In this document: in pieces, positions 48,931-63,156 of the stretch
Layout of the letters: every line of letters begins with the position of its first letter
Position numbering within the stretch: position 1 is the first letter of the stretch
Origin: Lamellibrachia columna
Taxonomy: Eukaryota > Annelida > Polychaeta > Sabellida > Siboglinidae
Assembly (NCBI GenBank): GCA_963662155.1
Contig: OY759261.1
Span: forward strand, 35,834,022 to 35,898,021
Direction: 5' to 3'
DNA length: 64,000 nt
Made by a program: the position numbers and the translations under genes
The notes under the pieces: model-generated
Told to the model about the DNA's origin: nothing
Databases searched by the model: none
Seen by the model: only the letters and a program-made list of their open reading frames with translations

Positions 48931-49119
48931 CCACGTGACGAAATTTGCCAAATGTGTGTAATTTTCTTCTTGTCGTGTTGTTATTAAGGTTCTGCAATTC
49001 TATTATTATGTATGTAAGACCTGTGAATATGTGAATATGTTAACTGTTTCTGTCTGAAATGAAAATAAGTAGGCAAATTGTGTTTGCCTCTAAAGGGTGC
49101 GCCTTCCCCCCACGCTTTC

Positions 49120-49520
49120 CCCCACGCTTCTCAAGCTACAACCAAACACGTACAACATGGTCTTGCACGTGTTGCCTACAGGGCGCCTCGTCTTCACCAT
49201 CACAACCTCTTCATAAACAATTACAACCAAACTGTTCACTCTTACATATTGTGCTCTATCTACACAACAATCAAGCTACTTGGCTAGTTTCCTGCATCTT
49301 TCAAATATCACTAGGCAGCTCAGATAATCTATTTTCACAACTTATTGTTCCTAAAACTAAGCTTAGCCTGGGCAGACGTACGTGCCTTCTCTGCAGCTGT
49401 GCCTAAGGTCTGCAATGAACTCCCCATATCAGTTTGAAATTGTCTGAAACAATAGCTACCTTTCGAAAAAAAAACTCAGACATATTTATTACAAATTGCA
49501 TGTCCGCCATACATCTTCGG
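49120..49520 (+). mobile_element. 3' end of the LINE reverse transcriptase
   Basis: Plus-strand frames contain a TKLSLGRR segment and, after a stop, SLKLSETIATFRKK, the typical last part of CR1/L2-like ORF2 proteins. It lies on the far side of the 47487-48943 transposon in the same orientation as the 46905-47486 fragment, so both probably come from one LINE, with some middle sequence lost or not recognised. Confidence 0.6.
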
Positions 49521-49529
49521 TGGTCCCTT

Positions 49530-50415
49530 GTTCTGATAATGACTTTTGCACATCCTTGTTCATGATTATGCTTATATGATTCTGGTTTGTTGCGGCCTCT
49601 GAGCTCAGGCTCATGAGGATATACGCGCAATAAAAGTTCATCATTATTATTAGTATTAGCTAAAACTGTAAACAATTACACAATCGTATTTGTATCGGAA
49701 TAAACTACACTTCTTATTGCGTCATTTTCAGACTCAAGTATTCACATAACTGTAGAACGGCACATATAATTATGTTGTTTGTAATCATGCCCGTGCTGGG
49801 AGGAGGGGGTAACAAGATTTAACAAGATTGCCATCCAAGGCAACAGACCCACATGGACAGTGGACAATGAAGCCATTTAGGCTTATCGAGAGTTCATTTT
49901 TTATCTATAACGTGTAACCCGCCTTTCTGAGATATTTGAAAATTTGTTTTTAAACCTGTGTTCACAATGCTCGCTGTAGATAATTTGTGCCATTCATTTA
50001 TTGTCCTCTGAGTACTTTTTGATATCCAATCTACACTAATCCTTCATCAATGTTCCTTCTTGTCATCTAGTTCTACAAATCGTTCTTAAGTGAGAACAAA
50101 TATTTCTATCAATATATACTTTTTGAGAGAATTTTTTAACTGTAACATTTACGAGAAATCGTCCCAGGAATCCGCAGCTGAAAGTATACGCTCGAACACC
50201 CATTTTTAAAACTCCGAGGACGGGCCTGGTAATTTCCCTTATTTGGATGTCTTCCATTATATCTCAGCAAATACATCAATGGCAGTCGACACGCTAGGGG
50301 TGGATATGATTATCCTCAATCGATATTTTCAAAGGAATGTTAATTGAGTCTCCCAACAGATCATCACGCTAAATAAAACAAAGGAATGTTGAGTCTCCCA
50401 ACACACACGCTCACA

Positions 50416-50455
<40 letters not shown>

Positions 50456-52330
50456 CACACACACATAATTGGTACTCGACAAATACCTCTCACCATTGGT
50501 CAGATTCGTAGCGATAGCTGCATCGTTCAGGGCACATCACATTTATCATCATTTGACCTGACAAGGCCCGTCAGTAGAGTGGGACGGAGGTAAAACATGG
50601 AGCATTCAGGGAAGATTTTACCCGTTTCCTCATGGATGAATGAAATAATCCGCACAACTGGCCAATCATAGTACAGTATACATATCACGTGGTGGTAAAT
50701 GCGATGCAGACCAACAAAGGCGAACAGCTGCAAACAGAAGAACCCAATTACCTCGAAGGTCGACTCAAGGAGGCCGACACCCTCACCCGACATCCTAATT
50801 GTTATAATTGTTATAATGAACAATATTGTTATAATGAACAATATATGTTATTTATGTATAAATTCATAATTATGCTTTAGTTCTATATATAAGCATTTTA
50901 CTTTTAGTCCAATCGAAGACATTGGGTGGTCCAATCGAGGAAACCGTGGTCACGATTAAACCGTTTTGTATTTTTTTTTAAATTCATCAATTATTTTCTT
51001 GTGATTAATAGCTTGTTGTTGAAAATAAAATATAAACTCTATATTAGTATATTGTTTACAATAATTCCATTTGTTTTCGCGTCTATATTCAAGTTTATCG
51101 TTAGGGGTCCCAATCCCGACAACTCTCTCTTAATTGCAGGTATCTGGGTGCTGACGTACCTGCCACGTGTTTACAAACATTGAACAGCTGATGTCACGGA
51201 TGGTTACACACCGGTGTGCTCAAATACAGAGTGCAACATGCAGCAGGTGTACTGTTGACAGGTGCGTATGTTTGTTGGTGGTATGCCTACAAAAAATAAC
51301 CAGATTCACACCGACCATTGAATTAACTTGTCTCTAAAGTGTAAAATTATTTATGCGACCATCACTGTCATTTTTTCTGGTCTGTAGTACGCATATATGT
51401 CTTCTAGATGGCGTGTCTGCCTGTATACAAATAAATAACAGGTGAATGGTGTATTGGCCTACTTCGTGGTCACGTATGAACGCACACCAAATAGCACATA
51501 GAAAGGCCCTTGGCGTGACACGTGGGTGCACAGCTGACTGGGAAATGTAGTGATTAATCTGTTATACAGCTGGATGTTCTTGTCTGTTATACAACTAGTA
51601 ATTCTTCATCAATGCTGGCTTTTCCAAAGTTGATAATCTTGGCACCTTTGATAACGCTTTCCTTGAAGTCTCAAGTACGTTTACTCCAACAAGCCCAATT
51701 TGGGGCAAACACATTCTTCTTTATGTTAGGCAGCCACCATCCATTAAGCAGAATCTGCTTGGAGATTATGCTGCGCTGTTTTTTAATAGTGTCCTTCTCT
51801 AGGGTTAGTGAGTCAATCACAGGTGTTTTTTAAGAGTGTCCTTCTATAGAGTTAGTGAGTCAATCACAGGTGTTTTCCATTTCCCTGTGTGGGATATTTT
51901 ACTTCCCCTGGCACAGACACCAGATAGGAGGGACCAACGGCTTTTTACTGTCTCTTCCGAAAGACACAGGCAAAGTGGGGTGAACGAAATTGCCCAAGCT
52001 TCGAAACGGCGGAGGTGGAATCGAAACCCAGTCCCTTCACTCCCTCTGAATCCAACGAAATATGGCATATAGCGTGTACCAATGAAGATATTGAGGTGTC
52101 GTTGTCTCCTATTGATAACATTCACAGGAACAAGGTATGGATTTGAAGGTATTCCCACTAGAATGTAGACCATTAACTATTTTGTACCGCAAGCAGAGCT
52201 TAGCATCTGCCCTGCGATACGCCAGCGGCCTCCGTCGCAGCGATCAACATTACGGCTGTGGCGCGTCATAATTATTAGCGAGACACTATTCTATATTTAG
52301 CACACGCGGCAACCCAGAATGCCCGCGCAA
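49530..52330. other. Host non-coding sequence with small repeats, no gene seen
   Basis: It contains a GCAC microsatellite (50408-50465), a roughly 48-bp tandem duplication (51778-51878) around AGTGAGTCAATCACAGGTGT, and a segment at 51900-52060 with a GGTGGAATCGAAACC box like the inverted B box of a tRNA-derived SINE. The 50195-50230 stretch AACTCCGAGGACGGGCCTG is shared with 58870-58895 (CCCCGAGGACGGGCCTG), a dispersed repeat trace. Confidence 0.45.
50408..50465. repeat. GCAC microsatellite
   Basis: CGCACGCACG units, about 12, then AC. Confidence 0.97.
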
Positions 52331-52345
52331 TAAACTCCCGGAAAG

Positions 52346-52530
52346 ATGGCAGCTTTCGCGCCTTTTCCGCAGATTATTATTGGATTTATGCTCTCTGAAA
52401 ATGATGTCCCTGGAAAATTGTGTTATTCAGTCGTAGAATGTCACTCGGATACACAACTGAAAAAGGTGGCTCCAATGTCGCTGACTTTCATCAAGTGGAA
52501 TTCGATCAAAACTGACAGAAAGGACAAAAG
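52346..52530 (+). CDS. Candidate first exon of an unknown host gene
   Basis: ATG at 52346 opens about 61 codons ending exactly at a consensus donor (AAAAG then GTGAGT at 52531). Composition is protein-like (WNSIKTD at the end), but no family and no second exon were recognised. It may equally belong to a repeat. Confidence 0.3.
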
Positions 52531-52539
52531 GTGAGTGTT

Positions 52540-53770
52540 TCCCGTCTACGTTTTGTACAGAGATCTGACCAAAACCAGTTCGATGCTCATGCCATGATCA
52601 CTCTATCTATGTGCATCATATGTCGGATGTTGAATGTTGGCAACATGTACATACACTGAACGTTTAGGAGTGTCTGTCAGTATCAAGCTCAGCCTCAGTT
52701 AAGTCAGGTGTCAACGCCAGGGCCCAGGACAGTAGTCAGTAGTGCTTTAGGCAAAGTCAATCGCCATACAATTTTTTCTATCTGGCTGTTCCTGTTGTAA
52801 GGCGAAGATCTCGCTCGGCAAAAAGGTAAGTATTTTCACGAAACGTGAAACCTTACAAAAACGCCATAAACAGAGTAATAAACACGTCTTAGTACAGTGT
52901 GAAAAAGTCACTAGTATATTTGTCTTTTTTTAGCGCCGAAGCATTTTTTTTACCCGACGTGAAGCCAAGGCGTCCCTAGAAAAGTACGCGGATCGCCGTG
53001 TATTTATTTTTTTTCTGCCGAATATGCATAAACTGTGTGCATATTCGCGTCACCGCAGATATAGTAACCGCATTTTATATCTGCAAAAAACTGGGGAATT
53101 TTCTGCTATTAAATGTTTTATTGAATTGAATACGCATGCCCGTTTCAGTGGAAACCGCCGCTAGCCGGTTATGACCGGTTTGAGACGCTGCGCATGGCGG
53201 CTATTTACGGTCGGTTTACGCGGTGATAATGGCGTTTTAACTAATAATATTAGTTAAAACCATGTCGAGCTCCCGAGAACTAAGGATTCTGATAGATTCA
53301 TCTAATCATGGAAATCTAACGGTCTAACGCTTCGGGATCAAAATCTAGGGTTCTCAGAAGCACAGGATCCTTTCTAAATTCACGACTGTCGTTCGAAAGG
53401 ATGAACACTTAGCCGTCAGAGGGAGCCACATGCAGTTCCAGTTGGGAGCAAGTGATTTTCGCACGAGCGGTAAACCGCTCCGTGGATGATTGATTAGCGC
53501 CAGCTATAGGGAGTGAGAGCGATTGCTCTCCTAAAAATTATACCCTGCATAATTTGCCACGATTATCGGACCATATAGGCTGCCACAAATGTTTAAATTT
53601 AATAATAGTATAGTGCCAAATAAGGTGCATATAGGGTGGTATTTTTCATATAATAAATACGCGTATAGCGACGCTTATTCGGCACTCAAGAGTAAACGGT
53701 ACAACTGTACACCGAAATAAGTCATACGTAAAACTGTAAATGCAGCATACACCATTCAAGGAAATTTACA
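52540..53770. other. Host non-coding sequence, no gene seen
   Basis: No supported frame, repeat or RNA. AT-rich with some GC-rich short segments near 53160-53230. Confidence 0.45.
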
Positions 53771-53772
53771 AT

Positions 53773-53893
53773 CAAACATGTTCGCCGCTCTATCCATCGC
53801 ACCCTCTTCTTCGCGATGTGCGTCATCCGCGGAAGTCTCCTCCAGATCATCATCGTCAACATCAACTAAACAATAGTGCTGCTTGATAAGTGC
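53773..53893 (-). CDS. Candidate terminal exon, acidic C-terminus
   Basis: The minus strand reads about 40 codons from near 53893 to a TGA near 53765: an ALIKQHY-like segment, then Asp/Glu-rich sequence (DVDDDDLEETSADD). Such tails occur in host transposase-derived genes of the PIF/Harbinger type, but no upstream exon was found. Confidence 0.25.
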
Positions 53894-54211
53894 TTCTTGG
53901 CAGAACATTAGTAGAGAGTACAACTGTTCGGTCTAAATAGTTAATTTCACTCGTCACTCACTCACGGGACAAACACACTTCTTGGCATCGTGTTGCTAGA
54001 CACGGGTCGCTCTGTTCCGTTCAAACAGTTGGTTTCCATCGCTTCTCAGTAGACAAATACACTTCATTACATCATGTGGTTATAAATTAGTCTCATTGTT
54101 TTGTCCAAACAATTGCTTAATTCGCCACTCAACGGAGACGGGGCTTCGTAGCATCATGTTGATGAAGACGAGTGCCACAGTTTTATCCAAACAGTTGACT
54201 TCATTCACAAC

Positions 54212-54847
54212 TCAGGGGACACGAACACTTCGTAACATCACGTTGCAATATATCAGTCTTACTTCTCCGTGCATCAAGTTGTCGACTTTCGGATCACGAC
54301 ACAAGTAATGCGAGTAGCAGACAAACTCTTCGCAGCGGGAAAGGATCAGCCCGAGTTCGTCATGAACGGGGATGGCCATATTCACTGCCGCGGAAGTAAC
54401 CAGGGCATTGAAGGCACCCGGTGCAAAGGTATTGCGACTACCGCGATCGGGGTTGTGTGACAAATCAGAATAAGGTGGAACGGTGGCGAGAACGAGACTT
54501 GCCCCGCGTTTTACCAACTTGTCCCGGATGTATTTCAGACCGGATTTAAACAATTCAAGGCCACGCCCCAATACGTAGTCAAGGCGGTGTCGGTTGAAAT
54601 CCCAGGTTCCTGTTTGTATGAACACGATGTCCCACCGGGTGATATTTAGCGTTTGCAAATATTTCGCCCATGCAGACTCGTACTCGGCGAGAAATCGCAG
54701 CCAAAAAAATCGTTATTTCCGACGCTAATCCTTTCTTGTTTCCGCGGGACTTTCGACGGAAGAGAATAACCATTCAGGAAGAGGTAATCAGCCTTAAAGC
54801 GCATGTGCGATGACCCGACCATGACGACCCGTTTGCGTCGAACACAG
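54212..54847 (-). CDS. SGNH-hydrolase-like domain exon (one frameshift)
   Basis: A splice acceptor on the minus strand (polypyrimidine tract then CAG at 54850-54848) precedes a frame with VVMVGSSHMRF, the block-I Gly-x-Ser motif of SGNH hydrolases. After a shift at an A7 run (54703-54709) the frame continues with RWDIVFIQTGTWDF and near the end DNLMHGEV, fitting the later blocks and the catalytic His region. The shift lies in a homopolymer and may be a sequencing error. The family includes NXPE/PC-esterase-like membrane-anchored acyl transferases or esterases of the secretory pathway. Confidence 0.55.
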
Positions 54848-54904
54848 CTGTTGAAAGAAACAAAGACGTATTTATGTAATAAAGAAAGCTTTTGTGGATG
54901 TTTA

Positions 54905-55120
54905 CATAAGTGATGTGTGTATTAAGTGTCGCGTGAGCATTGAGTGTCGCGTGTGTTTTGCGTGTGTACTGTAAGTGGCGTGTGTATTGAATATGGCGTA
55001 TGTATTGAGTGTGGCATGCGCTTTGAGGTTTATATCAACATTTGATATTTGAAGGTAATATAAAATATTTAATGAAAACCGCGCGTGTGTGCGTGAGTGC
55101 GTGCGTGCGTGCGTAACTTG
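54905..55120. repeat. Imperfect GTGT/GCGTGT repeat
   Basis: About six loose copies of a GTGTCGCGTGTGTATTGAGT-like unit, followed by a short GTGC tract near 55085-55115. It lies in the minus-strand SGNH-like gene intron. Confidence 0.6.
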
Positions 55121-55418
55121 TGTAGTTTATTGCTTTCATCTCAACTGTTGAGGTGGACTATATATAATGGTTGAATGGTGGATGTGTGTCGCTAGACCAT
55201 TATTGGTATCAGTACAATCCAAATGAGGGTCACAACGAAACAATGGTTTACGGATTATGGATCAGCACGAAACAAATGATATCGACACGAACTCACCTGC
55301 ACAACTTAGATACATTTAGAGGTTGATAATGTTGCCATTGTCTGTTGTTCTCGTCACGAATAAACAGTTTCAGTGAATCATTTATTGATCGCCATGTCAT
55401 CCGATCTTGTACTTCCAC

Positions 55419-56135
55419 CTATCTCTGGAGTGAAACTGTGGGAAATCCGTTCCACGAAGCTTTTATGGTCGAATTCGTCGAGTAGCAATTCGTGGCACAT
55501 ATTTTCGCTGTCCAGAGGAACTTGTTCGAAGGATGTGTCTTGTGCGTGTAGGCCACGTAGTCAACATACATAAGATAGATCGTTATGTTGGAGCAGTCGG
55601 CGCGATCCAGGACACAAAACGCTACGTAAGTGCCATTGAAGTAGTCTTCGAAGGAGCACGTCTGACGTAATGAAGTAGACGTGTGCACGATGCGAAAACT
55701 GCTGCCACCATACGTACGTTTCCTTCGGTGGCGTTCTACTATGACAGTAAGGTTTCCTTGATGGTCACGTCCGCAATCGATCTCCACTTTGTATTTGTAA
55801 TATTTCAACAAAAGCGCAGGACGTTGCTTTTTTAATTCCAGCGGGTGATTTCCTTTTGCTCTGTAGAATTGCTTTAACGCAACTATGTCCTGCGAGTGGT
55901 AGCTGTTGTCGTTCCTAATTAGCGTGTTCAATGACGAGTGTGGTGTCGCGGGGTAGGTGTTGTCGTTCCTAATTAGCGTGTTCAATGACGAGTGTGGTGT
56001 CGCGGGGTAGCTGTTGTCGTTCCTAATTAGCGTGTTCAATGACGAGTGTGGTGTCGTGACAGCTGGAAAGACACAGGTGTCGAGGAGTCGCCAGAAGACG
56101 AAGAAGGAGCATAACACAAACACAGAGAGATTCAC
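55419..56135 (-). CDS. N-terminal exon of membrane-anchored SGNH-like protein
   Basis: ATG at 56135 starts a hydrophobic signal anchor (VFVLCSFFVFWRLL), then three 18-residue repeats (TPHSSLNTLIRND) and a Cys-containing domain (QTCSFEDYFNGTY, FCVLDRADCSNITIYL) of the type preceding the SGNH domain in NXPE-like proteins. The stop at 55419 is probably read-through into an intron. The donor could not be fixed in phase with the exon at 54847. Same strand and 570 bp spacing suggest one gene. Confidence 0.5.
   Translation of the reverse strand: MNLSVFVLCSFFVFWRLLDTCVFPAVTTPHSSLNTLIRNDNSYPATPHSSLNTLIRNDNTYPATPHSSLNTLIRNDNSYHSQDIVALKQFYRAKGNHPLELKKQRPALLLKYYKYKVEIDCGRDHQGNLTVIVERHRRKRTYGGSSFRIVHTSTSLRQTCSFEDYFNGTYVAFCVLDRADCSNITIYLMYVDYVAYTHKTHPSNKFLWTAKICATNCYSTNSTIKASWNGFPTVSLQR
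55909..56054 (-). repeat. 54-bp in-frame tandem repeat (about 3 copies)
   Basis: Three 18-codon units in the stalk of the SGNH-like protein. All keep frame, in contrast with the arrays in the virus-like block. Confidence 0.9.
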
Positions 56136-56139
56136 GGTC

Positions 56140-56620
56140 AGACGCAGCTGTTTCGCGGTAGCAGACGTCTGAAAGTAACATGTATCTCGTTTTAAATTGC
56201 ATAATATCTACTTCGATAGTTTGAAGTTAGTGAATCAATATCAAGCAACTGTTACCTATAAACCAACCCACGATGTTTGCCTGTTTACAGAATGTTTCTG
56301 TCAACTACTGTGCAAGAGAAAACAGTATATAAAGAGTGGTCACCAACATTAATTTGAGTTGAGTTAAAAGACATGAGCGCTTCAAGCATTTTTAGATTAT
56401 GATATTATCTAATTACTCAACGATCAGGCAATGTTACTCAAATGATCTACCTACTATTTTGTCATTACAAATGCATATGTTTGGAAAAAACATGATATTC
56501 GTCATTGTATAAAATAATATGTCTTAGTTAAAACTGGAAAAAAACATAAAAATACATGTTTAAAGTGTTCACATAAAAATTTGTTTTATATGTATACTAT
56601 TATCGAATATCAATGATAGC
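56140..56620. other. AT-rich upstream region of the SGNH-like gene
   Basis: No frame or repeat; it may hold the promoter of the minus-strand gene, but no motif is convincing. Confidence 0.4.
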
Positions 56621-56628
56621 GTCCCGAT

Positions 56629-57315
56629 CGTGAGTTAGTTTTAGCGGACACACTCAGTCGAGCGGCGTTGTATGACGAGGACACTGATACGAATGACAGT
56701 GAAGATGTCAACGCTGTGTACGTAGAGTCTACCACAGAGTCATGTCAGGAAGAACTATGTGACCTAATAGTACAGGATGAGACACTGCAGCTAGTTGCAT
56801 GGTATGTTCGCCAGGGATAAGAAACTGTGCCCGGATCTCACAAACCTGACTGGAACGTACGTCATGAGTTGAGTGAGCGCGAAGGAATGCTATTTCGAGG
56901 AGAACAGATTGTCGTACCATATGATTACCAAAAGCGGGAGCTCACCAGCTTACACATCAAGCACTTAGGCACAGTAAAGTGAACCGAACGCGCGAAAACC
57001 ACAATCCACTGGCCAGGTTATATGCGAGACATTTCGTATCTGATCGAGCGATGTAGTCGATTTCAAGCGAACCGGAACGTCAGCGCTCATGAACCGCCGA
57101 TTCCAACGCTGGTCCCAGAGTATCCATTCCAGAAAGTAGAGGTAGACTTGCTTGCATTAGATGGCATAACTTGTCTGCTCACGGCGAACTATTACTTGAA
57201 GTGGTTATTAATCGTTCCACTAGCAGACACGAAGACAATCAATGTAATCAGAGAACTGAACAAATATTCGCTGACTTCGGGACGCCTTGTGAGTGACAAC
57301 GATCCTCAGCATTGA
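56629..57315 (+). mobile_element. Ty3/gypsy pol remnant (RNase H end to integrase core)
   Basis: One plus frame, broken only by TAA (about 56817) and TGA (about 56980), reads the LADTLSR motif at the RNase H end. It then has an H...H...C zinc-binding integrase N-domain (LHIKHLG, HWPGYMRD, IERCSRFQ) and the start of the integrase core ending at SDNDPQH. It stops in mid-core. No LTRs were found beside it. Confidence 0.75.
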
Positions 57316-57319
57316 TAGA

Positions 57320-58033
<714 letters not shown>

Positions 58034-58049
58034 TATATATATATACAGT

Positions 58050-59475
<1,426 letters not shown>

Positions 59476-59479
59476 CACA

Positions 59480-60920
59480 ATAGCTCAAAACGTATATTCG
59501 ACAAGATCAAAGGTGAAGGCCTGCCTGCCCATAAGCTATCAGCTTAGCATAAAACTGAGCTGTTACAAATTACATATCAAATACTGCGAATCATTAGTAT
59601 GGATCAAATTGCAAGTATATGCACACACTATACACCAGAAGGAAAGCGTCTCAAATATGTTGCAGATTACAACAATAATTGCAAGCGTGTACTACTACAA
59701 GAATAAATTACACACAAAAACTCTCCAGATACAACATTCCAAACTTGCAATCTACACAACAACATCAAAGGTGATTGGCTACCAGCCACATGCACTGCTC
59801 ATAACGACATTTATGTCCTAAATGTCATGTTTGTTATACACTATATGGCAAACTCTACATATATACAAATGTAGTGTGTTCGTGCCTTCGTGATTGCGTG
59901 CGTGCGTGCGTGCGTGTCATTCTACATTATATGGTTTGCCGTTTCATTCCGTATGATCTGTGTCAGGTGAAAGACGTTTGTGTAATAATTACTGTAGGAT
60001 GACAACATCGTAGCCGTCAGAAGCAGAGGCACATTGATCGTGAACGCCGTCATTCCGTTCGGTGATTGTATCTCGTCAGTGGTTCCTACTGATTCCGTCG
60101 GGTGTCTTCACTGTTCACATATATATATATATGGCTATGGACCTTGGCCGTCATGGTCGACCGCGTACGTTATTGTCAGGTTGAGTGCGGTGGTGTAGCG
60201 CTACGCACAACACAACGTCTCTCGCCGTATAGTTTCCCCGATGTTATTATTGTCATCTTCAGTGATGTCGTGCGTAGACGTCACTCATGGTCTCACTCAT
60301 GATTATCGACAGACAGCCGGCGTGACCCCCCCCCCCCGTGTCTCCCTGCCAGAGTGATCATGATTATGGGAATGGTTGGCTCGTGTTACAGACGCTGGTC
60401 CAACAGGATCGCCCATTTACATTTGAGCCAACACATGACATGCTTAAGAAAATCTACACGGGCATATGGGGAGTAGCAAACATTGAACGGCTGAACGTCT
60501 GCTTCTTCTGAACATTTAATCCAAATGTTGTAATGTGTCAATGTTTTGATGTTGATGTAATGCTAGACAACGGAGGTACTCAGTTAGTTTCTTATATGTG
60601 AATTAGTAATAATATCTTAATGTGACGCTTTTTACAGGCGTCACACAGGTTCGTTCGTTCCCGTGCACTCTATCAAAAAGAAATGTTATATATGTTTTAT
60701 ATATATACATATATTTGTTTTTCACGTTACAACAAATCATAAAATACAATATACGAACATCAACTACAGTGAAATTTCCCGTTACATCAAACATGAGCAA
60801 GAAAGGTCTTGTTGTGTTGATAATGTACATATTCATTCCTCCCATCTACACATGTATACCCATAATCTACCCCAACACGATGCTAGATAAGTGCAAACGT
60901 GCGCACGAACGCACATGTCT
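59480..60920. other. Host non-coding sequence downstream of the DUF288-like gene
   Basis: Short GTGC microsatellite near 59893-59915 and a C-run at 60327-60338. It should include the 3' UTR of the minus-strand gene ending at 60929, but no good AATAAA on that strand is seen close by. Confidence 0.4.
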
Positions 60921-60928
60921 CAGTCACA

Positions 60929-62659
60929 TCAACATGAATGCATTGCTTTACAATATTGGCTCTTCACTGCCTTATCCGCATCAACAGCACTGAATAAGAA
61001 AGGAAATATAAAATCCACCTGGTCGTCGATCGTTAGTTGACGTGCACTAGTGAGATACAAGTGTTGTGTCTCAAGACAACCGAGCAGTAGCACAGATACA
61101 TAACTGTACTGTCCGGTGTACAAATCTGCCAGTTTTCGGAACAACTTCATGTGTCTCCCGGGCACGTAGAATGCCACATCTTCAACAAACGACGCTTCGT
61201 TTGCACCAGAAGGCACTAACCTCTTGAAACATTCTTTCAGTTGGAGTTTAGTTCTACTTCCGATGTCCAACGAGTCAAGTTTTGAGCTCATACTGTTGGT
61301 CATACGTTCAGTCAGTACCAAACATTTGGCTGAATTTTCTTTACACAGTTTTGACATATTCGGAGAAATTTCCGTTAGCAACATCTGATTTGTTCCATGG
61401 ATGTGTAGTTTCTTTCCAGACAGAAGCAGCATTTTGTCGGATACATGCATGAAACCTTCTACATTGTAGCCCATTTCGGAGGCTGCTTTGACGCAAGATA
61501 TAGCTCCAACATCGTTAGGCATTGTCAGATATGATAGCTTCCATTTGTGCAACAAACTCCTATCTGGCGTTGACACACCACAGTAGAGAATGTGTGTGAA
61601 ACAGCGTTTATAGTGTGCATCTATCAGAGCAATTGTCGCTGTAGGATTGTGCATGGTCACAATTAATAGGAGGTTCTGAGTTTTCTGTGAGGCTTCAGTG
61701 CCGATAGTGTTGTACATTTCTGCGCTGCACACACTGTGCACAAGATCAGCCCTGGCGACTTGGTGAGCTAGATCTGCTCTCACATGTGACATGCTGGCAA
61801 CATGCGCAAACGATGTGTTCTGTTCGTGCGGGAAATACTTCATTGACAGTGCATCTGAACATGTGTTCGAGTATCTTATAGCAGGGGGTGCATACCCCAG
61901 GGTTTTTAGATCAGCAACCCATGCGTACGTGACGTCTACATCACGTCTCTTCAAGAACTTATTAACTGCCATATCCTCTGCCAGTTTCGTCATGCAATCA
62001 AATAAGAACAGCCGATTACATTTCCAATCGTGAAGGAACCTGACAAGCCGTCCCATATCAAGATTCATCTCACTTTCGTCTGACAAGTCCCTTAGAAAAG
62101 AGTGTTTGTTACGAACATGCATCACATTTGGAGGGTAGAATCCAAGATGGCCACCAACTAGCCACAGTAGAGCCTGGGCCGAGTAGGACCTATATATGTC
62201 ACAGGCTCTGTCCGATAGAGTCGCCGGCAAAAGCAAAGCCCAAAATGCGTCTGTCGAAAAAAGAGTATCCTGTGAGTTGAATGGGACGAACGTACCGCGC
62301 GGAATTACAATAGGCGGTGCCGTTTCATCGAACATCAACTTGCCATTGTCACTTTGATGTCTCCGAGTCAATCGAAATACAGCATCTACATCTGGATCAC
62401 CACTGGCTAAAGCCTGTCTTATCGACGCCTGGTGAAGGGAACAGAACCGGTAGTTGCGGGTTTCCTCTTGTCCGACCAGCTCTAAAGGGTAGCCCCGAGG
62501 CCACAAGGACGCTTGGCCGAAGTGTGGATAGGGGTTGAACGTAATGTTATCGGTTGCTGGCATCAGACCCCGTGTGACGGATACGTCAATGTGGAAGCAC
62601 CGGAAGCCGTCCATGAGTATGTTATCGTCGTCCGTCTCATAGATGTAACGAGCGCCATG
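60929..62659 (-). CDS. DUF288/STELLO-type glycosyltransferase-like protein, terminal exon
   Basis: A long minus frame from an acceptor (CAG at 62662-62660) to a stop at 60929, about 576 codons. It begins HGARYIYETDDDN, the hallmark DDD-containing motif of DUF288 proteins. WPRGYPLE, a FRLTRR segment, AFWALLLPATLSDRACDIYRSY, a WLVGGHLGFYPP segment and a LADLKTLGY-like part follow in family order. Plant STELLO relatives are Golgi proteins linked to cellulose synthase assembly; animal members are uncharacterised, probably Golgi or ER glycosyltransferase-like. The frame open upstream to 62737 is intron read-through. Confidence 0.75.
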   Translation of the reverse strand, partial: HGARYIYETDDDNILMDGFRCFHIDVSVTRGLMPATDNITFNPYPHFGQASLWPRGYPLELVGQEETRNYRFCSLHQASIRQALASGDPDVDAVFRLTRRHQSDNGKLMFDETAPPIVIPRGTFVPFNSQDTLFSTDAFWALLLPATLSDRACDIYRSYSAQALLWLVGGHLGFYPPNVMHVRNKHSFLRDLSDESEMNLDMGRLVRFLHDWKCNRLFLFDCMTKLAEDMAVNKFLKRRDVDVTYAWVADLKTLGYAPPAIRYSNTCSDALSMKYFPHEQNTSFAHVASMSHVRADLAHQVARADLVHSVCSAEMYNTIGTEASQKTQNLLLIVTMHNPTATIALIDAHYKRCFTHILYCGVSTPDRSLLHKWKLSYLTMPNDVGAISCVKAASEMGYNVEGFMHVSDKMLLLSGKKLHIHGTNQMLLTEISPNMSKLCKENSAKCLVLTERMTNSMSSKLDSLDIGSRTKLQLKECFKRLVPSGANEASFVEDVAFYVPGRHMKLFRKLADLYTGQYSYVSVLLLGCLETQHLYLTSARQLTIDDQVDFIFPFLFSAVDADKAVKSQYCKAMHSC

Positions 62660-62820
62660 CTGTAACCAGTGAACAATGACAATTGTAGCTAAACATGCTA
62701 CATAAATACAGTGTTTAATATTATTTACACAATTCAAGCTCTAGCATAGTTTATCTTTTCAAGCGGTAGAATACCAGAACAGAATTGTATATGTCATATA
62801 TATGTCACACACACACACAC

Positions 62821-63001
<181 letters not shown>

Positions 63002-63156
63002 TACATATATACATATATACATATATACGTACATACATGCACACACACAAACACACACTGTCCCAACATCAAGAGAATTCGCCCAGGGAATGGTGCGAAT
63101 TACAGGAGCAGTATCCTAGAAAACATGTATTTGTTACTATTGTGAAGTATGCGTAC

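Larger units (their letters stand above)
47487..48943. mobile_element. Non-autonomous DNA transposon with tandem-repeat ends
   Basis: The left end starts GTGGGGCAAAACGCACACC and the inverted right end starts GTGGGGCAAAGCGCACCCCC, so the ends are inverted copies. Both ends are built of tandem repeats: 19-bp units at 47490-47640 and 34-bp units at 48588-48930. There is no transposase inside. The ends resemble those of the Tigger element at 34689-37463, suggesting the same transposase type mobilised it. Confidence 0.6.

Noticed and set aside
51900..52060. tRNA gene or SINE
   Set aside because: Only a B-box-like motif is visible on one strand; no cloverleaf or A box could be supported, so it is only mentioned in the region note.
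62317..62538. Plus-strand ORFs across the DUF288-like exon
   Set aside because: Antisense shadows of a clearly conserved minus-strand exon.
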